Shown here one piece after another: positions 8,139-16,709 of a stretch of DNA of 58,178 bases; positions within the stretch are counted from its first letter, which is position 1, and every line of letters starts with the position of its first letter. The stretch is from assembly GCA_023664735.1 (NCBI GenBank), contig JAMPFB010000009.1:1-58178 (forward strand). Reading direction: 5' to 3'. Source of the DNA: Robinsoniella sp. Lineage in GTDB: Bacteria > Bacillota > Clostridia > Lachnospirales > Lachnospiraceae. The notes under the pieces are model-generated. The model saw only the letters and a list, made by a program, of their open reading frames with translations, made no database searches and had not been told where the DNA came from. Both the position numbers and the translations under genes were made by a program.

Positions 8139-8395
8139 TCAAATACCCCCAATTCTTTCTCTACATCATCTGCGGAAATCCAACCTTCTTTATCAGCTCG
8201 TTCCTCTGCTTTTCTCAACTTAGAAACCAATGTATACGCTGCCCGGTACCGGTCAAGCTCATCAATCTCTGCCATAGTAAGAATCCCATACTCGCCATGA
8301 CCATTTCGTGTAAGATATACTCTATTTGATACATCTACTTGTTTTAACACTTCTGTATAATTTCTTAAATCTGATATTGGCTTAATATTTGGCAT
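8135..8395 (-). CDS. Phd/YefM-family antitoxin
   Basis: The 86-residue protein starts MPNIKPISDLRNYTEVLKQV, the standard N-terminal DNA-binding segment of Phd/YefM, then VYLTRNGHGEYGILTMAEIDELDRY. The C-terminal half (RKAEERADKEGWISADDVEK) would wrap the toxin. The ATG at 8395 has AGGAG ten bases upstream; a TTG three codons earlier is less likely. It should repress its own operon and neutralise the RelE/ParE-type partner. Confidence 0.82.
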   Translation of the reverse strand: MPNIKPISDLRNYTEVLKQVDVSNRVYLTRNGHGEYGILTMAEIDELDRYRAAYTLVSKLRKAEERADKEGWISADDVEKELGVFD

Positions 8396-8404
8396 ATCAA
8401 TCAA

Positions 8405-8691
8405 CTCCTTTGATTACATTATATACGATATATTATACCCTAGCAAGCAAATTCACATGCGAATTTCTCTATTCAAAAAGAATTTTTCATCGTTTTACAC
8501 TATATAAAGTTAAAGTCTGCACATATTTTCTTGCATTGTAGTTAATGTCTTATTGATTCATTACAATGTTCTTGATATAATTTTTTATATAAATTGAAAA
8601 TTGGTAATACCAAAACAAAATTATCAAACTAAGTGTTTACAAAGAAGCAAATATAGAATAATAAAACAAGGATACAGAATTGGAGGACATA
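8405..8691. other. AT-rich intergenic gap
   Basis: This holds the divergent promoter region of the toxin-antitoxin operon and the broken TIR gene. I see AT-rich sequence and no clear hairpin, RNA gene or conserved site beyond that. Confidence 0.4.
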
Positions 8692-9201
8692 ATGTTTAGT
8701 AAAGAGACGATACAAAAATTTATTGCTACAGGAAATGAGATTATTAAAAAAGAATTACACAAATGTACTCCTGGAAGTGGTGTAATTTTTCCAGATTACA
8801 TTTCCGGTCCTGTATATGATAAGTGGATGAATGATATTAAACTTTTTGTTGAACGTAACTTAACAACTTACCCACTGTATGAAGAAATAGTAAATTGCTA
8901 TAATCGTAGAAATTCACATAGTACGTCGCATTATAATAAAATGATGTCTTATTTGCAAACCATCTTAGATGACAATGAACTGTACCAAGAAACTCTTCCA
9001 GACATTTCTTCCAATGCAGTTAGTAATTGTGAAAATTCAAAACACTTATTTATCAGCCATTCTTCTTTAGATATTGAATATGTTGAACCTTTTGTAAGAT
9101 TTTTAAGTAACGTAGGATTTATAGGAACAGATTACATATTCTGCAGTTCTGTATCTGGATATGGTATTCCTATGGGAAAAAACACGAAACTTATTTATTG
9201 A
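8692..9201 (+). pseudogene. Truncated TIR-domain protein
   Basis: The frame follows TTGGAGGACATA and encodes 169 residues: a helical N-terminal region of about 115 residues, then the first half of a TIR domain (KHLFISHSSLDIEYVEPFVR, FLSNVGFIGTDYIFCSSVSG). The reading frame breaks at GIPMGKN and ends eight residues later. TIR proteins are NAD-consuming effectors in several anti-phage systems. The missing half includes the expected catalytic glutamate region, so this copy should be inactive. The sequence joined to it belongs to something else. Confidence 0.65.
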
Positions 9202-9559
9202 AGAAATATCCCAAATTGCCAACAAAAACAAATATAAATCCCTCGAACAACAAGCAGAACTTGAAGCAATTGTTGAAGCAGATGAACATACTATTAAATG
9301 TGTATTTCGTTTTAATAACAACAGTCTAAACAGAGTTGCCTGCTTAAAATTAAAATTATCCCTTACTGATACTAATGATATGACATTTTCTGTAACACTA
9401 AATTACTCAGAACTGTCAAGTTATGTTATATACGGAAAAGAACACCGACGTATTACAATTAAAATACCTAAGGATAAGTTTGATAACTATAATTCATTTA
9501 ATTTCAATTCCTATGGGAAATGGTCTATTAATTCTTATTGGACTACGTATATTGAATAA
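9182..9559 (+). pseudogene. C-terminal fragment of an unknown protein fused to the TIR remnant
   Basis: Directly after the TIR break, another frame continues for about 125 residues (RNLFIEEISQIANKNKYKSL ... FNSYGKWSINSYWTTYIE). It lacks its own ribosome binding site and looks like the tail of a different gene brought in by deletion. No family is recognised. The beta-rich composition (KLKLSLTDTNDMTFSVTLNY) suggests a sandwich or accessory domain. Confidence 0.4.
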
Positions 9560-9574
9560 TTATTATTTGCTCTT

Positions 9575-9615
9575 AAAATCCTACACCCCGTAATTTTACC
9601 AAGGTGTAGGATTTT
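9575..9615. terminator. Hairpin terminator after the TIR remnant
   Basis: AAAATCCTACACC and its perfect complement GGTGTAGGATTTT flank a 15-nt loop. The A and T runs make it usable on both strands; the plus-strand TIR remnant and the minus-strand mobilisation operon both end here. Confidence 0.7.
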
Positions 9616-9902
9616 AACTATAGATATCTATTATCTGTACTACAGAATCTTCAACCTAATAGGGCTTAAATTATGTTATATATTAATCATAAAATCTTCA
9701 TATAAGCAACTTAATAATCTTCAATTTTCAGCTATAGATTTTTGTTCCCATGCAATTCAGCCACATTCTTATCCTTGAAATCTTCACTGACTGATGGTGG
9801 CTCTTTATCAAAAAGATAAGATGCTCCATTTAAGATATCCACGACTGTAATTGCTACAGCAAGTATATCGTTGTGCAATTCCTCATAAGCTTTATCGGAA
9901 CA

Positions 9903-11721
9903 ATCGAGTAGGGGAGATTTTCTCTCCCCTCTCACACCACCGTACATGCCGTTCGGCATACGGCGGTTCAACATAACTTCAAAGCATGACGTTCCATGTA
10001 GTAATCATGGCAACTCACAAGTCCTGCCTGTGACAGCTTTTCTTTTGAAATCGCCCTGACAACACATGTTTTCGTCACTATCCATTGGTAGCGGTCTCCA
10101 CAGTATGCTGTCACTCTTGCAAGGTCTTTCCCTATGCCGAGTTTCTGCAATCCCCACTGTCTCTTCTTAGGCACTTTCCATTGCTTCCAGATAACTACAC
10201 GCAGTCTTGTACGCAGATGAGCGTCTATGTCGGTCATTGCTGTTTTCATAGAGCCTAATGCAAAATAGTTTATCCAGCCCCTTATTATCTGGTTCAGTTT
10301 TTGAATCCTTACCCCAAATGCCATGCTCTGGCTTCTGTTTGTCAGCTTCTTTAACGTCCTCTTGAATTTCTCTACAGATTCTTTATGGGGTCTGCATTTC
10401 CATTCTCTGCTTTTTGGTTCTTTCCAGAATCCGAATCCCAGATATTTAAGTTTCTGTGGTCTTGTTATATGCGTCTTTTCCGCATTGACTTTCAAGCCCA
10501 ATCTTCTTTCTATCCAGTCCGTTATCGAATACATAACACGCTTTGCGCTTGCCTCGCTCTTAACTGCGATTACGCAGTCATCCGCATACCTCACAAAATG
10601 CAGTCCCCGCTTTTCCAGCTCCTTGTCCAGTTCATTCAGCATGACATTCGACAGCAGCGGCGACAGATTCCCTCCTTGTGGCGTCCCCTGCTCCGTTTTC
10701 TCGTATCTGCCCTGTACCATTACGCCTGCTTTCAGTTACTTCCGTATCAGTGATTCCGTGTCTCCATCGTTTATGATGTTGTGGACAAGGCTCATCAGTT
10801 TGTCCTGCGGTACATTGTCAAAGAATTTCTCCAAGTCTATGTCCACTATCCACTCATATCCCTCATTGAGAAACACGAGCATTTCCCTGACTGCCATTTC
10901 ACAGCTTCTGTTCGGACGGAATCCGTAACTGTGGTCTGAAAACAGCGGTTCACACATTGGGCTGATTACCTGGGTTATCCCCTGCTGGATTACCCTGTCC
11001 ATTACCGTTGGTATTCCGAGTTTGCGTTTGCTTCCGTTTGGCTTTGGTATCTCTACACGCCTTACCGGCTGGGGCTTATAGCTCCTTTTCCTGATTTGCT
11101 CCCTGATACTGTCCCAGTTCTCACGGATGTATCCGTCCAGTTCTTCCAGTTCCATGCCGTCCACACCTCCTGCGCCTTTGTTGGCGCAGACTTTCTTATA
11201 TGCTTCATTCATGTTCCTTTTGTCCAGTATCTTTTCCAATAATTCCGACATGCTTTGTGTGCTTCGCTCCTTTCCGCTCCCTGTAATTCATCCTGCGTTT
11301 TGTGTTTACGGCTCATATACGTTTCGCCTGCGCCCACTTGTCAGACATTTACAGGTACATACATTCGTCTGCACGGTTACATTGTTCAGCCCTTCGGATT
11401 TTCTCCTACTATGGCTTCTGCTGACTTCTCACAATTCGCTGTTACTACGGCTGATGAGACCGCCTGTGAGACCTCACGGGATAAGCCTGTACTCTTTCCT
11501 CGTCTACCCTCCCGATTTACGCCTATGGGTTACGGCTACCTTTAGGGCTTCGTTGTCTCCAGCCAACTTACCCGCCATAAGCGCCTTATTATCAGGTTTC
11601 TGTCCGTAGGGCTACGATTTCGCTATCTCTTCTTCTCGCCTGCGCCTCACGACGCAAACCTTGAGAGTCGCTATAAAGTCCGTCGGCAGCTACGCCTAAG
11701 TGGACTTTCACCACAGAGCAC
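9903..11721 (-). mobile_element. Group II intron
   Basis: The element of about 1.8 kb encodes a group II reverse transcriptase/maturase. It ends (minus strand) in a domain V-like hairpin (GAACCGCCGTATGCC / GGCATGTACGGTGG, about 9925-9967). A domain VI-like stem follows (AGGGGAGAG...CTCCCCTACTC). The 5' end is placed at GTGCTCTG (11721) because about 470 nt of structured, ORF-free sequence then leads to the RT start, as expected for domains I-III. Boundaries are estimated within a few bases. Confidence 0.8.
9968..11251 (-). pseudogene. ltrA: Group II intron reverse transcriptase/maturase with one nonsense codon
   Basis: The frame spans about 427 codons from MSELLEKILDKRNMNEAYKK. The RT fingers/palm (GVDGMELEELDGY, KLGIPTVMDRVIQQGI, YGFRPNRSCEMAV) are complete. 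A single in-frame TAA at 10736-10738 follows ESLIRK, where homologues usually have Tyr, and the frame resumes LKAGVMVQGRYEKTEQGTPQ with FVRYADDCVI (active site YADD) and a maturase domain. Nothing else is damaged. Unless the stop is read through, the protein is cut before the catalytic YADD, so splicing and mobility would need help from another intron's maturase. Confidence 0.85.
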
Positions 11722-11732
11722 AAACATGCCCG

Positions 11733-11990
11733 TCATACTGAAAAATCGCCAGACTTTAATTGTCTGACGATATCTTCAAAAACCTCTGTCATTTCCTTTG
11801 TGGAATCTACAATCCGCTGTATATTCTCTTTCCTGCCAACCACAACGATATTCGAGTAAATACAGCTTCTTGCTATAAAATCTTTCTTCAATAATCCCGA
11901 TTGCTTCACCCGTTCTTCTATCAAGGCTCGTTGCCAATCATCCACCCTGAATGCTATGGTTGGATTTTTATGTACTCCTGGCATTATCAT
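11733..11990 (-). CDS. MobC-like relaxosome / ribbon-helix-helix protein
   Basis: The 85-residue protein contains PTIAFRVDDWQRALIEERVK and SGLLKKDFIARSCIYSNIVV, resembling MobC-type and ribbon-helix-helix mobilisation proteins (beta strand followed by two helices for DNA binding). These help relaxases nick the transfer origin. The ATG overlaps the end of the integrase frame (GAATGATAATG), so it is translationally coupled to it; AAGGAAGG precedes. No relaxase gene remains nearby, so any function would need a helper element. Confidence 0.55.
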   Translation of the reverse strand: MIMPGVHKNPTIAFRVDDWQRALIEERVKQSGLLKKDFIARSCIYSNIVVVGRKENIQRIVDSTKEMTEVFEDIVRQLKSGDFSV

Positions 11991-13060
11991 TCACCTTCCT
12001 TTTTCTCTTCAATCAGTGCATCAATCTGATTCGCAAGTTCTCTTGCCTGATTCGGATACATATGGCTATATGTCCCTAATGTCGTCTGTATCCTTTCGTG
12101 CCCTAAACGCTATGCCACCTGTAAAGGCTGTGCCCCCAGCTTTGAAATTAACAAGGATGCATGGGAATGTCTCAGGTCATGGAGCCGAATCCTTTTAACA
12201 CCAGATAATTCAGAACCCCTTTTCATTTCATGCTCCAGATAAGATTTTGTAATCTCAAACAGGCGGTCTTTCTTCATTTTTCCGTAAAGCATACCCATAT
12301 ACTCTTCCAGCATATTCACCAAATGCTGTGGCAATGCAACAACACGCTTACTCTTCTGTGTCTTAGGGTCTGATACAATATCTTTTCCATCTATACGCTG
12401 CAAGGATTTATTGATTACCAATGTTTTCTCAGCCAAATTTATATCTCCAATCGTAATTGCAAGCAGCTCTCCACAGCGGATTCCCGTCCAATATAACATC
12501 TGCATAGCATAATAGGACATTGGCTTATCTTTCAGACACTCCACAAACTGCTCAAATTCCTCCAACGTATAATATTTCATTTCATCAGCATTTGATTTTC
12601 CCATTGTACCTGCAATCGCACATGGATTTTTAGGCAAATCATAATATCTGACTGCATAATTGAACATAGCCGACAGCTGATTATTGATAGTCTTTAAATA
12701 TGTTGGTTTATATCCCCTTTTCAACATCTCCTGCTGCCAAAGCCGTATATCACTGGCTGTGATTTCTGATAGTTTCTTTTTCCCAAAATAAGGCAAAAGC
12801 TTCAACTCAATGATATAACGTTTGCTACGCATGGTATTATACCGTAAACGTGTTTCCATGTCTGCCAGATAAAGTTCTACAAAAGATGCAAATGTCATAC
12901 TTATATCTTTTGCTTTCTGCACCTTAAACTGTTCCACATATTCAATCGCTTCCCTTTTGGTAGGGAAATTACGCTTATGCTTTTTTATCATCTTATTCGT
13001 GTAATCACGATAATAAAACTGAACATCCCATAAGCCTTTTGCATTCTTAGTTACAGTCAT
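11987..13060 (-). pseudogene. Tyrosine integrase with a nonsense codon before the active-site box
   Basis: The frame has an N-terminal AP2-like arm-binding segment (WDVQFYYRDYTNKMIKKHKR), a core-binding domain (about 55-160) and a catalytic domain with WTGIRCGELLAI and HDLRHSHASLLI. Translation stops at TAG (12110-12112) after AQPLQVA. The same frame then continues RLGHERIQTTLGTYSHMYPN to a natural stop at 11987, so GAG or CAG has become TAG. The truncated protein lacks the last histidine and nucleophilic tyrosine. A ribosome binding site (AAAGGAG) precedes the start, and an excisionase-like gene lies upstream, as in Tn916-type modules. Confidence 0.85.
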
Positions 13061-13149
13061 TATGCTTTCTCCTTTCCGAAAATAAAAAACCTCGGAGCTC
13101 TTTCACACAGACTTTGCCCCGAAGTTTTTCATGTGATACTCCACTACTG

Positions 13150-13332
13150 TCATGCCATGCCGAAGTAATGCTGCTTAAAATACAATTTAGGAACCCTTCC
13201 GGCAATCACAATATACCCCTGTGATGCAAGTTGATTGTTAAGTTTGCGGATAATTTTATAGGCGTGACCTGTGGACACCCCCAGCATGGAGCTGATGTCA
13301 TCTACTGTATAATAAATACACTGATTTCCCAT
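13150..13332 (-). CDS. Excisionase-like small DNA-binding protein
   Basis: The 60-residue protein starts MGNQCIYYTVDDISSMLGVS, with a winged-helix/MerR-like recognition helix (VSTGHAYKIIRKLNNQLA) and basic tail. Position immediately upstream of the integrase, on the same strand, is typical of xis genes, which bias integrase toward excision. AAAGGAG lies upstream of the chosen ATG; a ten-residue extension has none. It could instead be a small transcription factor. Confidence 0.55.
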   Translation of the reverse strand: MGNQCIYYTVDDISSMLGVSTGHAYKIIRKLNNQLASQGYIVIAGRVPKLYFKQHYFGMA

Positions 13333-13502
13333 AACGCTTGTCTCCTTTCTCAAAAATTCCATAATGTTTCACTGTTTAACAATCGCGATTGCAAATGAAA
13401 ATATACGTCTTTGTATTTTTCAATTTTTTTGAGTAATTACTTTATCCTTATTAAATCACCTTTTCTATCATCCGTCAAACTCAGCAAAATCAAGGGGTTT
13501 CC

Positions 13503-13556
13503 CTCATATATGAGCAGATTGCATTTTTCAATTTTTTATTTCTCCTCATATATGAG
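13503..13556. promoter_or_regulatory. Two CTCATATATGAG palindromes (operator-like)
   Basis: The perfect 12-bp palindrome CTCATATATGAG occurs at 13503-13514 and 13545-13556, each beside similar T-rich sequence (TGCATTTTTCAATTTTTTA between them). Start points are 42 bp apart, four helical turns. They lie upstream of the excisionase-integrase genes and downstream of the DUF5688 gene, so they may be operators for the module. Confidence 0.5.
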
Positions 13557-13604
13557 CATTTTTTTATTTTGTGAAAATTTTGTGAATTTTTTTGAGATAA
13601 TAGC

Positions 13605-14522
13605 TTATGCAACAATCCTAAGACAACCCTCATCCGTGAAATAGCGGTACACTGAATCCGATAAAAACTCCTCATTTCTAACACAGGCTTTATTCACATC
13701 CACCACCATTTCCTTTAAATCAGACGGATTGTCTGTTGCATCCGTTACTGGAATCAACAATATTTCATGGATGGAACTTGGCAACAGGAAGTAATCGCCA
13801 CCAAAACATTTTGCCAAATCCCTTAACTGATTTTCATATAATACAACCGCAGCTCCATTTAATTTTGTGGTATTGGTCACAACATACATCGGAATAGCAC
13901 ATCCGCCCTTCTCTATGTCATGAGTCTTCAAATCATCTATGCTTTCCATCAAAATTTCTTCCATGTTCTTTAGCAATACCGGAAATTTCTTTACTGTGTT
14001 TTTATGTGCCTCCTCGTACAATTCTTCTATGCTGATATCCCAGAACTTCATCATATCATTTGCAACAGTGATGGAAGCAATTCCCTCTCGCATCTCATCC
14101 ACAATAATGCAAAATATAATCGTCAAATCCATGTAATCAATATGTGGAATATTATGCAGGCGTTTTATATTTCTCTCACTGTTTACAAGGCGGTATACAA
14201 CATTCTCCTTTACTGTGTCAAATGAATCCAATGGATTAACTGAAAAAGGGTCTATCTGATGCGTTCTGTTTATCCTAAGAATTTCTTTTGCTATTTCATC
14301 CAGCGGCTTTCCGTTTAAATACTCACCATAAAATGTCTCCAGGTAAATGTTAGGAGCAATGTTGTTGTCAGGGTTCATAATGCACAAACCTGTTAACATG
14401 ACTCCATTATTCTTTGAAACCCTGTTCAATCTGATATTAAAAACCTGATACTCTATCATTAGGTATTCCTTAACTGCCAGTGCAAATGTTTCTAATGAAT
14501 TGATATTTGCTTTGTTTGTCAT
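13605..14522 (-). CDS. DUF5688 family protein
   Basis: The protein of about 305 residues matches the pattern of DUF5688 proteins common on Lachnospiraceae mobile elements: an N-terminal segment (LETFALAVKEYLMIEYQVFN), conserved PNIYLETFYGEYLNGKPLDE, then a C-terminal half with YVVTNTTKLNGAAVVLYENQ and FLLPSSIHEILLIP. The function is unknown. Four close in-frame ATGs lie after GGAGG; the fourth (14522) has suitable spacing. It lies upstream of the integrase module on the same strand, separated from it by the palindromes. Confidence 0.6.
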   Translation of the reverse strand: MTNKANINSLETFALAVKEYLMIEYQVFNIRLNRVSKNNGVMLTGLCIMNPDNNIAPNIYLETFYGEYLNGKPLDEIAKEILRINRTHQIDPFSVNPLDSFDTVKENVVYRLVNSERNIKRLHNIPHIDYMDLTIIFCIIVDEMREGIASITVANDMMKFWDISIEELYEEAHKNTVKKFPVLLKNMEEILMESIDDLKTHDIEKGGCAIPMYVVTNTTKLNGAAVVLYENQLRDLAKCFGGDYFLLPSSIHEILLIPVTDATDNPSDLKEMVVDVNKACVRNEEFLSDSVYRYFTDEGCLRIVA

Positions 14523-14610
14523 AATCATCATCCTCCGTTTTTCAACCTGCCTCGAATTGCAAAGGCAATCTTCGTAAATTTAACAATAAAAAACTCCTGC
14601 TCATTCCGTT

Positions 14611-14853
14611 TTACAAGTCTCGATTCATTAAATCTTCATAGACCTTTACACCTAACCATTCCGCTATCGTATCACGTTCAAACCAGAAAAAATCGTTTAA
14701 TTCTGTCAGACTCATACCCTCAGAAAATATATCCTCAAGCATATATAATATAGTTTCTATTTCCGCATTAGTAAGGTCATGAAGGGTATCTGCCCCACCA
14801 CTCCATAAGCTCTTACGCAACGCATCCGCATCCATCTCACATTTTACAGTCAT
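14611..14853 (-). CDS. Small conserved mobile-element protein
   Basis: The 80-residue acidic protein (MTVKCEMDADALRKSLWSGG, then DTLHDLTNAEIETILYMLED, ending WFERDTIAEWLGVKVYEDLM) is of a type seen beside DUF5688 genes on conjugative elements. No catalytic motif is visible. AGAGGTG is well spaced from the ATG at 14853; an ATG three codons earlier is too close to it. It is likely co-transcribed with the DUF5688 gene about 90 bp downstream. Confidence 0.5.
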   Translation of the reverse strand: MTVKCEMDADALRKSLWSGGADTLHDLTNAEIETILYMLEDIFSEGMSLTELNDFFWFERDTIAEWLGVKVYEDLMNRDL

Positions 14854-14954
14854 AACATACACCTCTTTTTTATTTATGCGGTCGGTTATGCATTTGCATA
14901 AATATTTTTGTTATTTTAGAAAGCATTAGCGTAAGCAAATATTCATAGCTATGC

Positions 14955-15135
14955 TGTGACGGGGCACCCGCAGGAACGTCCGGTGGACGTTACAAGGGCA
15001 AGGAGCGTCAGCTCCGCAGTAAGGGCTTTTCGGAGCGACAGCGGAGAAAAGTGGCTACGAAGCAGACAGGACTCTCGGCTATGCCCAGCACACGAAGTGT
15101 GTCAGTCCCCCTTATGCCCTTTTGCTATTTTTCCC
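14955..15135 (+). other. GC-rich multi-hairpin region (candidate oriT or structured RNA)
   Basis: In an AT-rich setting this stretch is GC-rich and packed with short inverted repeats: AACGTCCGGTGGACGTT, GGAGCGTCAGCTCC, CTTTTC...GAAAAG around CGGAGCGACAGCGG, and CACACGAAGTGTG, ending GTCCCCCTTATGCCCTTTT. No convincing reading frame fits. The mobilisation-gene context suggests a transfer origin; a structured RNA is the alternative. Confidence 0.4.
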
Positions 15136-15212
15136 ACAAAAGAAAGGTATTTATGGGAAAAAGTCAGTTTGTGCAGTAATAGAGCGGTTTAGCGAATTTA
15201 ATTTTGGTGCAG

Positions 15213-15265
15213 TTTTGGGGTGATTTTCGTTTAATTTTTTTAAAAAATTTAAAAATCGCCCCAAA
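15213..15265. terminator. Long A/T-flanked hairpin
   Basis: TTTTGGGGTGATTTT and AAAATCGCCCCAAA pair almost perfectly (one G-T) around an A/T-rich centre that can also pair. This is terminator-like or part of the structured region just upstream. Confidence 0.5.
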
Positions 15266-15280
15266 GTTCGCACTATGACT

Positions 15281-15308
15281 GACCCATGATTTAAGAAATT
15301 TATGGGTC
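15281..15308. repeat. Inverted repeat GACCCAT...ATGGGTC
   Basis: A 7-bp perfect inverted repeat with a 14-nt A/T-rich loop lies just after the large hairpin. It could be a relaxase- or repressor-binding site. About 250 bp beyond it hold no supported gene except a doubtful cysteine-rich frame. Confidence 0.35.
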
Positions 15309-15559
15309 TGATGACACGCATTTAAAAATTGTGTGTAGTGTAAGCGTCAGCACACAGATAAGAGTTTGTTCTAGCAGTGTGCAGCGTACAATGCTGTGAC
15401 AAACTCATCAGGATTTTTATGTATGCGTGTGTCAAATCATAGTGCGTAAGCAAGTACCAAATTATCGTTTCGGCTTGTCTGGTAGAAGTTTTGAGTTGGT
15501 CAAAATGACCGACGAAAAAGTCCACTGTAATAGATTGTGATAGACAGACGACGGTAGTC

Positions 15560-15652
15560 ATGAGATGTGATTTTTGCAGCGGAAGTTGCTGCGGGATATT
15601 TCAAGATTTTAAAGATGTATGTTGTAACGAATGTATCTTTTTTCATGTGTAA
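15560..15652 (+). CDS. Possible 30-residue cysteine-rich microprotein
   Basis: The frame reads MRCDFCSGSCCGIFQDFKDV then CCNECIFFHV and stops. It holds seven cysteines, arranged C-x2-C-x3-CC ... CC-x2-C, like a tiny zinc or disulphide module. No good ribosome binding site precedes the ATG, so this may be chance. An overlapping longer hydrophobic frame (15567-15767) has no better support. Confidence 0.2.
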   Translation: MRCDFCSGSCCGIFQDFKDVCCNECIFFHV

Positions 15653-15805
15653 AAGGCTTGTATCTAAATATCTGTTCTCAATATTTCGTAAGTTTGTTGC
15701 AATAGTTGGTGGACTTAGCAAAGACTTGTTGATTTTGGGGTTCTTGCATTATGTGATTCACTCATGAATATTGATTTTCTCAACTTCCTCGGTTTAAAAA
15801 TAAAC

Positions 15806-15837
15806 AACTGCCACTGTATGAATTTACAGTGGCAGTT
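15806..15837 (-). terminator. Rho-independent terminator of the lipoprotein gene
   Basis: ACTGCCACTGTA and its complement TACAGTGGCAGT flank a short loop. On the minus strand the hairpin is followed by TTGTTTATTTTT, a U-rich tract, just after the lipoprotein stop. Confidence 0.8.
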
Positions 15838-15849
15838 CTGATGTTATGG

Positions 15850-16680
15850 TTACTTGTGTGCTCCGCAGACAGTACAGTCTGTGTAATCAAATACTCGTTC
15901 TGTATGTGTTACAGCGTCATGATGAACAATTTCATAGATTGGATTGTCATAATCAGGAACGGTTTCATATGTTATTCTTGTGTTTCCAATCCTGTAGCCC
16001 ATGCTTTTTACATATTCTCTTGCATCTGAGGCTTTCATACCTGTGACATCTACATCACATACATAGTCAGTGTACATACCAGTTTCAGGATTTTCTGCAT
16101 ATGCAGATGCATAAGTATGTTCTTCCAATGTGGTATAATATTCTCCTGTTGGAATCTTCTCATCATATGCTTCTTGGTCTACAACTGTGATAGTCATGTA
16201 ATGGTCTTTCCACTTGTGATTTCCTGTAGAATACCTCGGACATTCTTTATTTTCAGAAGTTTCGGTTTTGCTATTTATATAATCCGTGTAGTAGTCATCC
16301 CAGCTTTTTTCTGTGGAAGAGCCTTCGGTCGTAGCAGGAGTTTCCGTAGTTGTATGAGAATCCTGTCTTGGTGCTTCTGTCGCAGGTGCAGTTGATTCTG
16401 TACTGGTGTTCTTTTTAGAATCGCTACTTGCGGGTTGGCTGGTGGTAGTTGCAGGATTGTTTGTGGAATTATCCGCATTATCTTTGTTATATGCAGAGCT
16501 TGTCACATTTGCAACAACCATATTTGTTTCGTTTTCTGCCTCGTCTTTAGTTGCTATTTCTTCTGTTTCAGTCATGCTTCCATCATCCGACATAATATTA
16601 GAATCAGCGTTGCTGCCACAAGCAGTTAGGGATGTAACCATAGTTAAAATGATTGCTGTACAAATTAGCTTCTTTTTCAT
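15850..16680 (-). CDS. Lipoprotein with Ser/Thr-rich linker and C-terminal CxxC
   Basis: The 276-residue product has a lipoprotein signal (MKKKLICTAIILTMVTSLTA before Cys21). A low-complexity linker of about 100 residues rich in Ser, Thr, Glu and Ala follows (residues 30-130), then a globular domain (about 135-276) ending DYTDCTVCGAHK. It would be anchored on the outer face of the membrane, with the linker spanning the wall. The repeated VDVTGMKASDAREYVKSMGY region resembles PASTA-like or cell-wall modules only loosely. Function unknown. It is followed by a strong terminator and lies 29 bp downstream of another lipoprotein gene, probably in one operon. Confidence 0.6.
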   Translation of the reverse strand: MKKKLICTAIILTMVTSLTACGSNADSNIMSDDGSMTETEEIATKDEAENETNMVVANVTSSAYNKDNADNSTNNPATTTSQPASSDSKKNTSTESTAPATEAPRQDSHTTTETPATTEGSSTEKSWDDYYTDYINSKTETSENKECPRYSTGNHKWKDHYMTITVVDQEAYDEKIPTGEYYTTLEEHTYASAYAENPETGMYTDYVCDVDVTGMKASDAREYVKSMGYRIGNTRITYETVPDYDNPIYEIVHHDAVTHTERVFDYTDCTVCGAHK

Positions 16681-16709
16681 AAAATATTCTCCTCAATATA
16701 CTTTACAAA

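Larger units (their letters stand above)
9732..11736 (-). pseudogene. Small unknown gene interrupted by a group II intron
   Basis: Exon 1 is 11722-11736 (ATGACGGGCATGTTT), whose ATG overlaps the stop of the mobilisation gene upstream (ATGA). Exon 2 is 9732 to about 9902 and reads CSDKAYEELHNDILAVAITV..., 56 residues to a stop. Joining them removes the intron and keeps the frame, giving a protein of about 61 residues. The exact 3' splice point is uncertain by one codon, but either choice stays in frame. The product is not recognised; the placement suggests a mobilisation-operon accessory gene. Whether it is expressed depends on splicing. Confidence 0.5.

Noticed and set aside
15322-15767. Overlapping short frames on both strands after the structured region
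   Set aside because: None has a ribosome binding site or recognisable motif apart from the doubtful cysteine-rich frame reported separately.
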